From: Membranipora membranacea
Taxonomy: Eukaryota > Bryozoa > Gymnolaemata > Cheilostomatida > Membraniporidae
Reading direction: 5' to 3'
Length of the DNA stretch: 64,000 bases
Assembly (NCBI GenBank): GCA_914767715.1
Contig: OU612072.1
Location: 18,724,001 to 18,788,000 of the forward strand
Positions 1-12,700 of this stretch are shown piece after piece. The notes below the pieces were generated by a model that searched no databases, was not told the origin of the DNA, and saw only the letters and a program-made list of their open reading frames with translations. A program made the position numbers and the translations under genes. Each line of letters begins with the position of its first letter. Positions within the stretch are counted from its first letter, which is position 1.

Positions 1-27
1 AGAACCCTGCGAGATTAGTCAATATAT

Positions 28-2767
28 TCATATGTGTCCTATAGCTACTGGGCCGTGTATTTCTATATCATGAGTGTTGGGGTGAGGGTGATCGGGTTCC
101 CCTCGACAGTGCCGAACTCTAGCCCTGATCCAAATCGGAACAATAATCATCGACCCAATAATCGGGAAAACGCTCAAAAAGTAGAAAGTGTACCTCATAG
201 CGGTGGCCTTGATAAAGTAACCAGTAGCGATAGGGCCTACCAAAGCCCCGACCCCAATCATAAAATAACAATATGATATCCTTATAGTAAAGTATTCAAA
301 GTCATCAAACTCAGCTGCGATCCATGGTAAGAAATTGTTAACAAAACAACCTTCAATAAAACCAAACACCACATATGAGGCATACACAGTGGGCAGGGAG
401 TTTGACAAGCCGGCGAAGATCAATGACAACCCTAAGAGAAAGAGACTGCATACAGCCATAGCGTGATGATCTATACTCCAGTGGGTAACAATCCATATAA
501 AAACACAGCCTACCATCATGCTGACAGAGGCCAAGGTTGTGCCCAGGGCAGCCTGCTCAGCGCTCAGTACCCCGACCGTAACTGGAGACTCTACAGAGAA
601 AGCGTAAAAAGTATTTTCTGAAAAGCTTCCAAGGAGAAAATACAAGAGGATTAGAATCAGCACTGGGCTTTTGAGGACGCGAATGTGAGTTTTAAAAACG
701 GATTGATTTTTAGGATCAGCGTTCTGATTGGCTTGTTGATGACTTTTCTCTAAATTTTCGTTCTCGGTATGAGTGCCAGATGTTTGCTTTTCTGGTGAAC
801 TTTGTATAGAATGTGGTGTATGTTCAGTTTTCTCTTCGTTGTCGAAGCCTTCATTAAGTTTTCCATCGGTTGCAGTTGAGGGCAATTCCGCCTGTGATGA
901 GCATGGCCCTCTGTAGATGATGGCTATAGGGAAAGCTAGCACAAAGACCGATGCCCTTACTAACATAGCGTACTTGTAGGTCAGTGTTTTGATAAGATAT
1001 TCAAGCAGGGAAGGCGCTATTGATATCCCAACTGATGCAAATGTAATTAGTCCAGCGTAAACCTTTTCTTTGCGTTTGTCAAAGTAAACTGCCACAATAT
1101 CGGTAGCTGCCATGTTAAGTATAGCTATTCCGCTAGCTGTAATTAAACAAAAGAATACATTCAATTATTCCTAGCAATGCCACAATCTAATACTGAAGGG
1201 TTCAAGTAAATGTAGTGCCAGTTCAAGAGAACTTTGCTGCAAAGTTATCGTCCCATGCATATGTAGAGCACAACTCCTTTCATGTGTAATAGCGGTTGTT
1301 CTTTGAGTTGGCTCTGTTTTCATCATTTGCTAAAGCAATAGCGAGAAATTTCAGCCTTGGCGCTATATCACTGAAAATAAATTCCAATTTGTAAGTTTAA
1401 AGACTCATCACCGGCCATAACCTGGATATATATATTTAACCTGAGCGTAGGGAATTCAATATTTGTTGCTGTTGATCTTTCAAAATGTGAATAACCTAAC
1501 CACACGTCAATATTTGCATTCAATCTCATCACAAAAGCTTCTGACGTCACTACCTTATTCAGTCTGACTGATTTGATCAGTTATGCCATCAGCGCTTGAC
1601 ACATAACAGAATTGAGAAACAACTCCAAGTGACCTTTTTTGACACTGAGGTATATATAAAGGTATATTATGAGTGTATATGTGAGGTCTACATTACTCAA
1701 TATCAATGTTTTTTTGCGCTGTAAAGCTTACCACCAACATTGCTTGCATATTTACATGAGACATACATCAATTATTTACTGTAGCGACATGGTCACAGAA
1801 AGGTCTCAATATCCTCTTTACAATTTTGCTTCTTTATGCTAATATTTTCAAATTACTATTTGGGTCAGATTTTTTGGCTAGGACCTAAAGCGAAGTTTGA
1901 TTAATCCTGTAGCTTTGGTTCCTAGATAGCCACCCTAAGATGGCTGGTGCCTGTGTTCCTTATTATCACGATTGATTCTTTGCTATTGTAACAAAGAAGC
2001 CATGACAATAAGGGAGGATATGCACTCACCCTCAATAATTGAGTAGCTGATTATGACGTGCCAGTATTGTGTAGCGAAAGCTGAGGCTATCGATGATCCG
2101 AAAAGTAAGGTAGCGGCGATCATCTGAGTTCTCCATGTACCAATTCTATGCATTATAACAGATATCACTGGTCCTGTAAAAATAAAAAAAGAACAATGAA
2201 ATATTTCCACAACTTCTAAAGTTTTGAATATAGATAGTCCTATATTGGTGTAGTAAAGATGATTGAAATAAAAACTTCAATTGGGTCCAAATAAGGGATA
2301 GAGATAGTAAATGGTATCTACTCATTGGTCTGTTTGAGACTGTATTTGGGAATTCAAGCTCAGTCCTTGGGATCTCACACTGCAACCGCTAACCGCTAGG
2401 CATCGCTAACGACTACTCATCAGGCGTATATAATATATTGTTTATAAACATTACATACAAAATAATTTTCTGATACTAAACTTTAGGTCACACTCTGTAT
2501 AACCAATGGGCAGCTAAGCGGTATTATACTAGTAGAACAGTACTATTCAGTTGAGCATCATAACTTCTCACCTGTGAGGAAGAAGAATCCGCCCATTACT
2601 GCTGCCGCCCAGGCTGTGCTGTCAGTAGTTATATCAAACATATCACCCCAGGTATACACTAATACAGATACGCTGCCGTATGAAGCAAACCCAGCTAATA
2701 TCTCCGCTGTGAACGCTGCTACCATCACTAACCAGGAGTACGCAGAGTCCTTCTCTATGACACCCAT
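28..2767 (-). CDS. SLC16/MCT-like major facilitator transporter, copy 1
   Basis: Three coding exons on the minus strand: 2767-2572, 2173-2030 and 1136-28, joined in phase 1 at GT-AG junctions, giving about 482 residues and a TGA stop at 28-30. The product is a 12-helix major facilitator protein. TM1 carries a DSAYSWLVMVAAF stretch in the place of the DGGWGWVV signature of monocarboxylate transporters. The start of exon 3 has a YFDKRKEKVYAG segment like the YFxKRRxLAxG motif of SLC16 TM5. A charged cytosolic loop (plus positions about 700-900) separates the two six-helix halves. By family it would sit in the plasma membrane and move a monocarboxylate or related small molecule; the weakened TM1 motif leaves the substrate open. 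The start is chosen because the ATG and the bases before it match copy 2. No break is seen. The 3' UTR runs off the left edge. Confidence 0.82.
1137..2029. other. Intron 2 of transporter copy 1
   Basis: Intronic DNA between exons 2 and 3 of the minus-strand transporter. I see no exon, RNA gene or clear transposon. A short frame at 1368-1550 has no recognisable domain. Confidence 0.5.
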
Positions 2768-4716
2768 AGTATATAGTAGTTAACACCGATGAGGAGGAAT
2801 TAAGACGTGTTGCGATTTTAAGGAAAATGCTGTAAAAGTCGGTATAAAATTCTTGGCATTATGCAAAACGAAAGTTCATATTTCAATGCAGTGATCTTAT
2901 CCCCCTGTATCACGAAATATAGCAAAGATACTACATAGCCAAATAGTCAAGCTCAAGTTTCCATTCAAAGTTGTCTATACTGATGAAAGTAGACACAAGA
3001 GGGCAATACAAAGAAACTCATCAGTGAAATTGATGTAACAAGTCACCTCATTTCAATTGCTCAATACTCATCAATTGATTACAATTGATTTTAAAACATC
3101 CTTTCAATGACCCTTATCTTCATGAATGAGAAATTCCAATGATTTCTGACACCTTTGTATTACATTTAGAGAGTACAGAGAGTGCCTGGGGCTAGCCTGG
3201 GCAACTGTCAGGAAGGGTGGGGTTCAGTGTCCCCCCCACCCCTGACGGCCTGTCCAGGCTAGCCTGGGGCTTTACTAAATGAATATTGTACTCAAAATAA
3301 TATTTCTTATTAGCGCCTGATGGTCTTATTGCATTTGGTGCCACATTTTGACACTGTGAGATCTGCCAACTATCGAAAAGTTTGATCTCTAAACAATAAT
3401 AATATGAATGCACTCTGGGTGTCTGTGCTTTAAACGCCAAAACAACATTGGCGGACAATCCAATCAGGCTTTGGGATATTTTATTATAATGGAAGTTCCA
3501 ATATTGTCTACCTTCCCCCTCTCCCCCCCCCCCCTTCCCTCATATACGGACTCAAAGAAGGGTATATATCCTTACTCTGTGATGGTAATGTTCAATAGTG
3601 AATATCATAGCTGTGTATATGAAACAAATGTCTGCTAATTGTAGTTCGATGTCAGCAATAATTTCCCTCAGAGTGCTGTAACCATGTGATGTAAATCCAG
3701 CGAGCTCCAAAAAATCAAACGTGTAATATAAGTGTGAAATTACTGAAAGTTTAAATATCATTCATTTAACTAAGTGATAGGTGTATCTATAAAATGTAGT
3801 AAATTATAATCAGTCATAAAAAAAAACGCTGCAGTGCAATTAATCTCTAGGGTTCAATTAATAGGTCCTGGAAATCAATTAACGTCACAGAGTTATAAAA
3901 ATTGCTCGGCGAGATCCTCACCAAAGCTGCGGTTTGTCTCAATCTGATTGCCAAATTTGCCTGGTCGCTCTTCCTAAATTTAGATCAATCCGGTTCGCCT
4001 GCACTCAAATTGTATTCCTTGCAAACTTGCAGGCAAACTGGATCAGACTTGTTTATACTTATATATTTATGGTATCATGAACGTAACACTAGTGCGTTTT
4101 TATAGGTGAACTTATGTATCGGTGCCAAAATATAGCATACCCTGCGATTGGGCAATTTAGCTGAATAATATTTTTATAAATTAATTGAGTCTATTGAAAT
4201 CGAACTGTCAATGGCCATGCTATAAATTCCAGTAACACAAATCATTTGCCTTTCCAAGCCTTGCCAATTTATTGAGAAAATGGATTACTTTGTCCAAGAC
4301 TGAGACATTGAAGAGATTTTTGAAATCAATTGATGTGGGACTTTATTGAAGAGAGTGGTTTGTTGTCAAATTTGATGAGGAAATTTTTTCTAGCATGTTT
4401 TGTCTGCATTTCATCACCATAGAAAATCCTAAATTGGTATTATTGTGCTTGGCGGAGAGGTTAAATAATAGGCTTACATCACGGAATTGAAACGTGAACT
4501 TTCGCATTATGCCAAATATTTCATTCAAGCGGTTATAAAAGTTTGTTTCAATCGCCGACACAGCTTCATTCAGCTCAAGCTCATTGTTCAGCTTCAACAT
4601 CTTTGACTATCAGGTGGACACTATCTTTATAAGAATCTTATACTGACTATTACAGCATTCACCTCAATCACAACACAATCTCAATTCCTCCTCTTCATTT
4701 GTGCTGACCACTTACA
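2768..4716. promoter_or_regulatory. Divergent promoter region between the two transporters
   Basis: About 1.95 kb separating two divergent start codons. Upstream of each ATG lies a matching leader read in opposite directions, with the shared core AATTCCTCCTC about 25-35 bases before the ATG (plus 4682-4692; its complement near 2800-2810). Further out, both sides share a TTACAGCATT stretch and a TTATAC box. A TATAAG at about 4628-4634 is a candidate TATA element for copy 2. The duplication therefore included the promoter, and each gene seems to carry its own copy. The middle holds a small foldback element (3193-3261) and a poly-C run near 3522-3535; nothing else is evident. Confidence 0.5.
3184..3270. 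mobile_element. 69-bp foldback mini-element with 9-bp target duplication
   Basis: The element spans 3193-3261, starts TAGCCTGG and ends CCAGGCTA, and the two halves are imperfect inverted complements. Exact 9-bp direct repeats GCCTGGGGC flank it at 3184-3192 and 3262-3270. It has no coding capacity. The structure fits a minimal non-autonomous DNA transposon or foldback MITE. Nine-base duplications are typical of Mutator-like elements, but no superfamily can be assigned from 69 bp. Confidence 0.6.
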
Positions 4717-7578
4717 ATGGGTGCTATAGAGAAGGATTCAGCGTATTCCTGGTTGGTGATGGTAGCAGCGTTCACAGCGGAGATATTAGCTGGGTTTGCT
4801 TCATACGGCAGCGTATCTGTATTAGTGTATACCTGGGGTGATATGTTTGATATAACTACTGACAGCACAGCCTGGGCGGCAGCAGTAATGGGTGGATTCT
4901 TCTTCCTCACAGGTAAGAGCTGTCACTGTATAGTACTTATGAAATTTCAGATAGGGAATTAGATATTATGTGTTTACTAACTACATATTATATCATGGAG
5001 TATCCTTACTACTCTGTGATTATATGTCACTGAATGGGCAGTGACCTGCTTGTAAGAGGTTTTGATTGCTCATGCAGGTTTGATAAACAGATCAATAAAA
5101 CTGACCAGTGGCCGTCCTGAGTCATATACTAAGTGTGTGTCGGAGAGGATTATTTATAAAACTTCATAGTATCCAAAGACAATATGGTAGTAGCCAGTGT
5201 GTCTCATTCAATAGTACTATACTACTGGAATATGCTGGTACATAACTGCGCATTAGCCATTGGTTGTACCTAGTCTGGCCTAAAGTTTAGAATCAGGAGA
5301 TTATCTTATATCTGATGATAAGACATAATATAATATGTATAGCGGTTTGGGTTTCAGTTTGAGATCACAGGGACTGGACTTCAATTCCAAATATAGCCTC
5401 TGACCAAGGAGAGATAAAAAGTTATTACGGGGAGATATTGCGGCACACAACAATTTACTATGAACGAGACTGAGGCTATGTTGTTGAATATCCTTTACTC
5501 AAACTCCTTGCACTGATTGGCCGATCGACATCGTCCCTTCCATCTACATAGATGTTGGCGATGATGAATCAGAAAAGAATGCTGATAAACCAAAGAATCT
5601 CAAGAATAATTTTATACTTAATTTAAGTTTTTATTTCAATCATCTTGACTCTACCAATATAGGACGGTAAGAATTATCTTTCTAACCTCTATGTAGTTGT
5701 TGGAAATATTTAATGATTATTTTTCCACAGGTCCAGTGATATCTGTTATAATGCACAGGATCGGTACATGGAGAACTCAGATGATCGCCGCTATCCTTCT
5801 TCTTGGATCATCAATAGCCTCAGCTTTCGCTACACAATACTGGCATGTCATAATCAGCTACTCAATCATTGAGGGTGAGTGCATATATTCTTGCCTTGTT
5901 TGCGATACCCAGGCTAAAATTTAATGATAACATAATATTGACTCTAACACATGAGATGTTGTCTCTTTTATGCGAACAGTGTGTCTGGCTGAGCTCAAAG
6001 AGGCTTTGATTGGGATTGGTGTTCTGTTTCTGGAGCAATGATAAAATCAGTTGGATAGGGATTTTCATACTGAATGCAGTTTTCACATTCTTCAACAGAA
6101 AATGAAAACAACCTCTTCATTTCAATGTCACTGTCTTGTCATTCTTGGATACATAGTGTAATCACCATTGTGAGAAACAGTCTAGTTGCGCCAGCTACCC
6201 ATATAATAGTTTACCTTTATATTGATACTATTACTTGGGCAAGGGTTCTAGTTTTAGTCCTCGCTAGCAATCAAAGCCAATCATATGTTACGCTGTGATG
6301 TAATGGGAGTTGTGCTCTTCTTACGCATGAGAAGACAACTAAATATATGTCTTTAAAATATCAACTTATGTGATTTATTTTCAAATCCTTCTAGTGCGAA
6401 CAAACAAGTTCCATATAGATCTCTTGGCAATGCTCAAAATTATCACCTCCTTTTTTTACATTACAGCCAGTGGAATAGCTATACTGAACATGGCAGCTAC
6501 CGATATTGTGGCAGTTTACTTTGACAAACACAAAGAAAAAGTTTATGCTGGAGTCATTACATTCCTCTCAGTTGGGTTGTCGATAGCTCCTTCTCTCATG
6601 GATTATCTTATGAAAACACTGACCTACAAGTACGCTATGTTAGTAAGGGCATCAGTCTTTGTGCTAGCTTTCCCTATAGCTATCATCTACAGAGGGCCAT
6701 GCTCATCACAGACCGAATTGCCCTCAACTTCTACTGATGGAAAACTTAATGACGGCTTCGACGATGACGAAGAAAGATGTGAAGATTCACCTGATTCTGT
6801 ACAGGGCTTGGCAGAAAAGCAAACATCTGACATTCAAATAGGGGATGAAAAGTTTGAGAAAGATCATCTAGATTCAAACGGGAAAGCTGACCAAATAAAG
6901 CTTTCTGTATTTAAATCTCATATACATGTCCTCAAAAGTCCAGTGCTGATTCTTATTCTAACTTACTTCCTGCTTGGTAGCTTTGCAGAAAACACTTTTT
7001 ACGCTTTCGCTGTTGAGTTTCCAGTTACTGTCGGGGTACTGAGCGCTGAGCAGGCTGCCCTTGGCACAACCTTGGCCTCTTGTAGCTTGTTGGTAGGCTG
7101 TATCTTTATATGGATCATCTCTCGGTGGAATATAGATCGTCACGCTTTGGCTGTGTGCAGTCTCTTTCTATTAGGAGTATCACTTATCTTTGCCAGCATG
7201 TCAAACTCCCTGCCCACAGTCTATGCCTCGTATATCTTGTTCGGCCTCTTTGAAGGTTGCTTTGTTAATAATTTCTTAGCCTGGATTGCTGGAGAGTTTG
7301 ATGACTTTGAATTCTTTACTATAAGAATATCGTATTGTTATTGTATGATCGGGGTCGGGGCTCTGATCGGACCCGTCGCTACTGGTTACTTTATCAAAGC
7401 TACTGCAATGAGGTACACTTTCTACTTTTTGAGCGTTTTTGCTATTCTTGGGTCTTTGACTATTGTGCCGATTTGGATCAGGGCTAGAGTTCGGCACTGT
7501 CGAGGGGAACCCGATCACCCTCACCCCAACACTCATGATATAGAAGTACATGGACCTGTAGCTATAGGACACATCTAA
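4717..7578 (+). CDS. SLC16/MCT-like major facilitator transporter, copy 2
   Basis: Mirror-image duplicate of the gene at 28-2767. Exons are 4717-4912, 5731-5874 and 6467-7578, all joined in phase 1, giving 483 residues. Domain order is the same: six helices, a long acidic cytosolic loop (about 6700-6900), six helices, then a C-terminal tail with the HPHPNTHD stretch. Both copies are intact. Helices and tail are nearly identical between them, whereas the loop has diverged strongly, with many charged and polar substitutions and small length changes. By family it is a proton-linked or facilitative carrier of small organic acids in the plasma membrane; the substrate is not deducible. Its ATG follows a pyrimidine-rich leader shared with copy 1. 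An AATAAA at 7824-7829 is a likely polyadenylation signal. Confidence 0.84.
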
Positions 7579-9722
7579 TTGTACCAACATTTTCAGACTT
7601 TATCGTGTGTTCATATGTTGGTGAGTTTCTCGGCCTTTGATATGTGCTCTCGCCATAGTAGATTGTGATGTGATGCAATGTGATTATGGATTGTTTTAGT
7701 CAGAGAAAATACGCAAAGTCCACTCATACTCCAATTTCTTTTTAATTTCACAGATGAACCTTTTGTATTATATGAAGATTATTGGTCCGATTAAGTTTTT
7801 CCCGTCTGACACGACTTAGTAGCAATAAAAACATGTAGCTGCATATTGGTTCTTGCCTGTTTCTGTTCATATGATTACCCTATGTTCTGTATATTTGAAT
7901 ATTTGTTTTTAAAGTTTTAAATTTTATCATCTTCTTTTTCATACTTTGTTAATGATTTTTGATAATGCCTGATAGTAGGATTAATTTGATCAATACTTGA
8001 ATGCAAGACAGTGTCAGTTTGGAGCATTTCAGAAAGTTTTCATTTTCAAAAACCGCATCACAAATACTGATCTGCAAGACAGTCTTTTTTTAATAATAAA
8101 TTTTGTTGGAATTTATTTAGAAAGATTATAAGAGATTTAGATTATATGGTTATGTATGTTAAATATAATTATATAACATTTGACAGCCAGGTGTGATGAA
8201 ACGGTCATATGACAAAATAAAAACTTTTACAATGTCAGTAGATTCTAATATTAACATAATTTCAACAGCTTGGCGCTAACATTTTTTATCTATTTTCACA
8301 AAGTGTGTGGATCAGAATTTGCGTGCCAAGACAACTGTGAATTGTATTTGCTTATTGATATGCTCACAAATGCAGGAACAACTTCTGGCAATAAGTCGAG
8401 AGGGAGTTCATTGAATGTAGGTTTTCGGGTGGGGAGTTATGCCTATGCTGATATTGTACAGAATAAACAGCACAATATAATCATCGACTTATTGCCATAA
8501 GTTGTTATCCTAAAAATAGTTTTTAAGTCAATAGAATGATTATAACTGTTTCATTTTTGTTTTTCCACTCATGAGTCAATCCAAAGCTCTATCCTCTTTT
8601 TGGCCTCACAATAGATGACAGCTTGGTATATGGTATGTGTTAGTTTTGAGGAGTTGTCCCACTTCTTATCAGGTGGAGGCAACTCATAAACCAACCTCTC
8701 TGGACAAGATTTAATCGGTGACTAATCAAGACAAAATATTTCCAAACTTGGCTTGCCTTTTTCTATGTCCAATCCCTGTTGTCTGCAGTTATTCCTGGTT
8801 TGACATGGGCATGCCAGCAATTGCAACCAAGCCAATTGAGGACAGTAGTAAAAACTCTTATGTCTTGTGAGTGCAACGAGAGATTAAATATAGATTAAAT
8901 ATCATTGTCTCATATCTGATTATAATTAATTTTCTGATGGGACAAAACTTTAAGGTGCTCCTAACGGTAACACATTTATCTGACCATTGGTCATCTAATC
9001 GAATTAACAATTTATTGTTAATTTCGAAAACGATATCCCATGCAATAATGTGTAATAAAAGAGGTAGCTCAGATGGTTTGATCACCTGCTCTATAACACA
9101 CAAGTTTGAACTGGACTGAGACAGACTCTGTGCATTAATGTTTTATCCAATAAACATATCTACAGCAGCCTCTTGTAGTCTTTATTTTTTGATCTCTTAC
9201 AAGCGGCCAGATGTTTCACCTTATTATGGAATGGACTGTGGCTGTGGGACGAGAGAACACAATTGTGAGTATGTGAATAGGATGCATGTATGCAACCTAT
9301 TCTTTTTTGAAGATGGTGAGATGGTGTAATTGGTTAGCGCGCTGCTATTCACTGCCAGGGAATTGGTGCCGCAGGAGTTGTGGGTTTAAGTCTCACTTGG
9401 GGAACTTTCATAGTTGATTGTTCCTCGGATGTATAGCTCTCCTGAGCCACACTGTCTCAGTTTGGTGAGATGCGCAGTCTCATCCCCTCTAACTCAAGCT
9501 AATTCATAAACAATAGGATGGTAAAAGGAAGAAATTATTCTTTATCTAATCACACTGAATTCATATCATCACTAACAGTTATCAGTCGATGAATGTTGAC
9601 AACAATAAGATCCCAATAAAGGTCGATCAGATGCGTCACATCCTTGTTTGATACAGTAGTTATCGTAGGATAGTATATTGTTAGAGTATGAGAAGTCCAG
9701 AAGCACAATTCAAGCGTTGAGA
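7579..9722. other. Intergenic, transporter copy 2 to LAMP-A
   Basis: Contains the 3' UTR of transporter copy 2 (AATAAA at 7824-7829), then AT-rich sequence. A decayed tRNA-like stretch with a GGTAGCTCAGATGG A-box-like block lies at about 9060-9120, and a clearer tRNA-headed repeat at 9312-9470. A 76-codon frame at 8270-8500 shows no known domain. No other gene is seen. Confidence 0.45.
9312..9470 (+). repeat. tRNA-headed SINE, family B, copy 1
   Basis: Begins with a tRNA-like head: an A-box-like block (GGTGTAATTGGTTAGCGCGC) and a B-box-like block (GGGTTTAAGTCTC). A body beginning ACTTTCATAGTTGATTGTTC follows. A second, more decayed copy is at 29786-29930 with the same order of blocks. Two copies with a Pol III-type head fit a SINE rather than a working tRNA, because the acceptor stem does not close. 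Confidence 0.55.
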
Positions 9723-12700
9723 ATGGAGGGAAATATAGTTCATGCTCTTTTCTTGGTTATACTTTTCAATGGTAAGTGATAACTATCATCAACTTTTCAA
9801 TCAGGCAGTTTATAATTAACATTTCTATTAATAAGTGCTGTGCTGTAAATGTTATGTACATCTAAATTGTTATAGGTATCTTTGTCAACTTTGTTTACTT
9901 TTTGACAAAATATACATGAATTATTGCTTACTTCTCACTTTAGAGATCATCAGGCTGCTAGTTGAGAACATTCTGCGCATGCTCCGAAGAGGCATGAGCT
10001 GATCTCTGCAAAATTGCAGAAATTTCTGAAGCCATCTGATAAGAAACCTGCTCTGGTGGCTAATGAGATTCGTTTGCAATTAGCTACTGTTACTATAAGC
10101 CCTTGTTGCTAATCAGTTAATACCGGGGCTGGGGCTGTGTCATTCTCTCTGACCATTATTACTATCAGAACTTTGAACCAAACTCATTCTAATAGCACAT
10201 ACACAAAAAAAGTTGTGCATTATGCACGCTTAACCTTATGTCATCCCATTTATCAGTGATCTACATGCCCAGTCAGATCACGAAAGTCAGCATGAGTTGA
10301 GAACATAAACGATTTTGGACTTTCTATTTGTCCCCTGGAGTAAATTTTGCTGCTATACGCCCCTGTTTCTTTTTCACCTTATCTCATTTCACTATTCAGT
10401 GGTTAAACCAGAAACACACCTGAATTTTATATAGATCCCTTATGTTAAACATTCGGAGTCATATCCCTGCTTCCTCAATGCTATCATTCGATATCATATC
10501 CTACAATTTAAACAATTCTAAAGATCTAAATTATTATTCAATATCATTAATATCTGCTGAATGCTTCTATTCATTGAACAAAAGTGTGTCGTACTCAAAC
10601 AAAAACAAGGGATGACAATTTCCATCTTACGCATTTGTGACTACAAATAAAAGACACAACCGCCAAACCAAAACCCCAAAACTGTGGCCAGCTCACACCA
10701 TTTATTTCTTTGTGATAATCAAAGAAACATAATACACGATATCAGCAAAATAAGTGAAGACAATCTTATCTCATCGATCATCTGACACGATTGAAGAATC
10801 TGACAACACAATAGCCAGATAAAATTCTTCTAGCCAATCAGAGCCCACACATTGGCTTACGCTCGTCCAGTGATAAAATAACCTGAATTACTTATCAGCA
10901 GCAATCCGGACCTTCAAAATCTGCAGATAAAACTTTGTTTTCGACGTTGACACACCAGTCCATCTCCCTATAGTCTTAATTCCTCAGTTCATTAAAGTCA
11001 ATTTGGGCAAATCTTGTGCTAAGAAGTTGTCTTCTCTTATTGTTGAAATTTGGTGGCTCATTTGCAGTATAGAGTTATCACCCCATCTATCTATCTGTGT
11101 AAAACATTTTAATTTCAAGCATGTGGATAGACTGCTTCACAGAGTAAAGGGATTCAGAGTAAATTTCTTAACAATAGTCAAGGAAAGAGTTTTTTACTCC
11201 TTGGTCAAGGTACCTGCGAGCTTTGCATCAAGGGGAAAGTTATGGGAAGCTTGATGCCAAAAACTCCTTTCATCCATTTGTCACAATTATAGGGTTCTGG
11301 AGAATGAACTGAATTCAAAGTTCTTGATTACAGTAAAAAATAGAATATGCAGGCTCTCCCGTAAAAATTTCTCTTTGTACAGCCTTACTCCACAATTAGA
11401 CAAGAAGTTTTATGCTTAAATTACACCTAACTATCCTAGCTAAATTGATACGGTGGGTATAGCTAGGAAGGCAGTATTGTGGCAGTTTTTACAATAGGAT
11501 TAACTATTACAATCCTTGAATGATGCTGCCACAATGTACCCTTGGTCTGTGCAATCATTGAACCTTAAATTTATCGAAAGGGCCTCATATCAAAAGTGTC
11601 TGCAGTCGATCGTCTACTGGGCTTTGGTTGGCACCCAGGTGTGCGCCGACCTGCCTGCAAACAGAGAGCAACCTGGCACAGATATTGTGGCCTGGCCACT
11701 AAGGCAACGAAATTTGCCGCCTATGCTCCGGGATGTGGCTTGTGACAAGACATCTGATTTAAATCAACCTTCAATTTTAATCAGTCTTGAGACACAAAGG
11801 TTATCCTCAGGTTTTGATATTCTTATATTACATTGCATTTAAGTTGGAAAAGATAAACAAGGCACAACAGTAACAAATTCTTTCCCTGTAATGAAACACA
11901 GAGACTGCAAAACAACTGGTTGTTTACAAATAAGATTTTCTTGAGGGATTAGAAAATTTACTGTGAGAAAACAATGTCTGTAATTGCTCTAACTGATATC
12001 TTCATCCAGCTTAGGTCTCAATTGTACTTGGATCGTTTCAATGCACCGCATGGAGAATTGCTTCAGATTTTGTTTGGAGGCCATCTCAGATTTGTTGTTT
12101 ATTGAGGCAGCCCACCTGTTTGGCTAACCAAATCCTCAAAAGTAACGACATTATAACTTGTTGCAGTATAGATGCAGTCCCAGGGCACCCTCTACTTGAT
12201 TGTGCAATAACTCCCGGAAGAAGGTTTACCCGGCTAACCAAGAGTGAAGTGATCGCAACATTGTATAACTTTTTAGAAGCATGGACCATGTTTTTGTTGA
12301 GTAAAGAGAGTGTGGATAATTGAATGTCGACAAGGTGTCATGGTCGATTGCAAAAATGTAAATATATGAGTAGCCAGCCACTAAAGCCTATTGATTCAAC
12401 ATAATATGATATGATATTTTAGATGCAATAAAATTGGTATAAAAAAACGGGGCACCCAATATGGGCTAAATTTTTTGTATCAGAACTGGGGTTTTGGGCT
12501 TGGAATGCTGGTTGGAAAATATATTTGGACTGAGCAGGATTACAAAGTGTCTAGCACTGGGCTATGGTTGGAACCTAGGTGTGCTCCGACCTGCCTGCAA
12601 ACAGAGAGCAACCTGGCGCAGATATTGCGGCCTGGCCACTAAGGCAACAAATTTTGCCGCCTATGCTCCAGGATGTTGCTTGCGACAAGACATCTGATTT

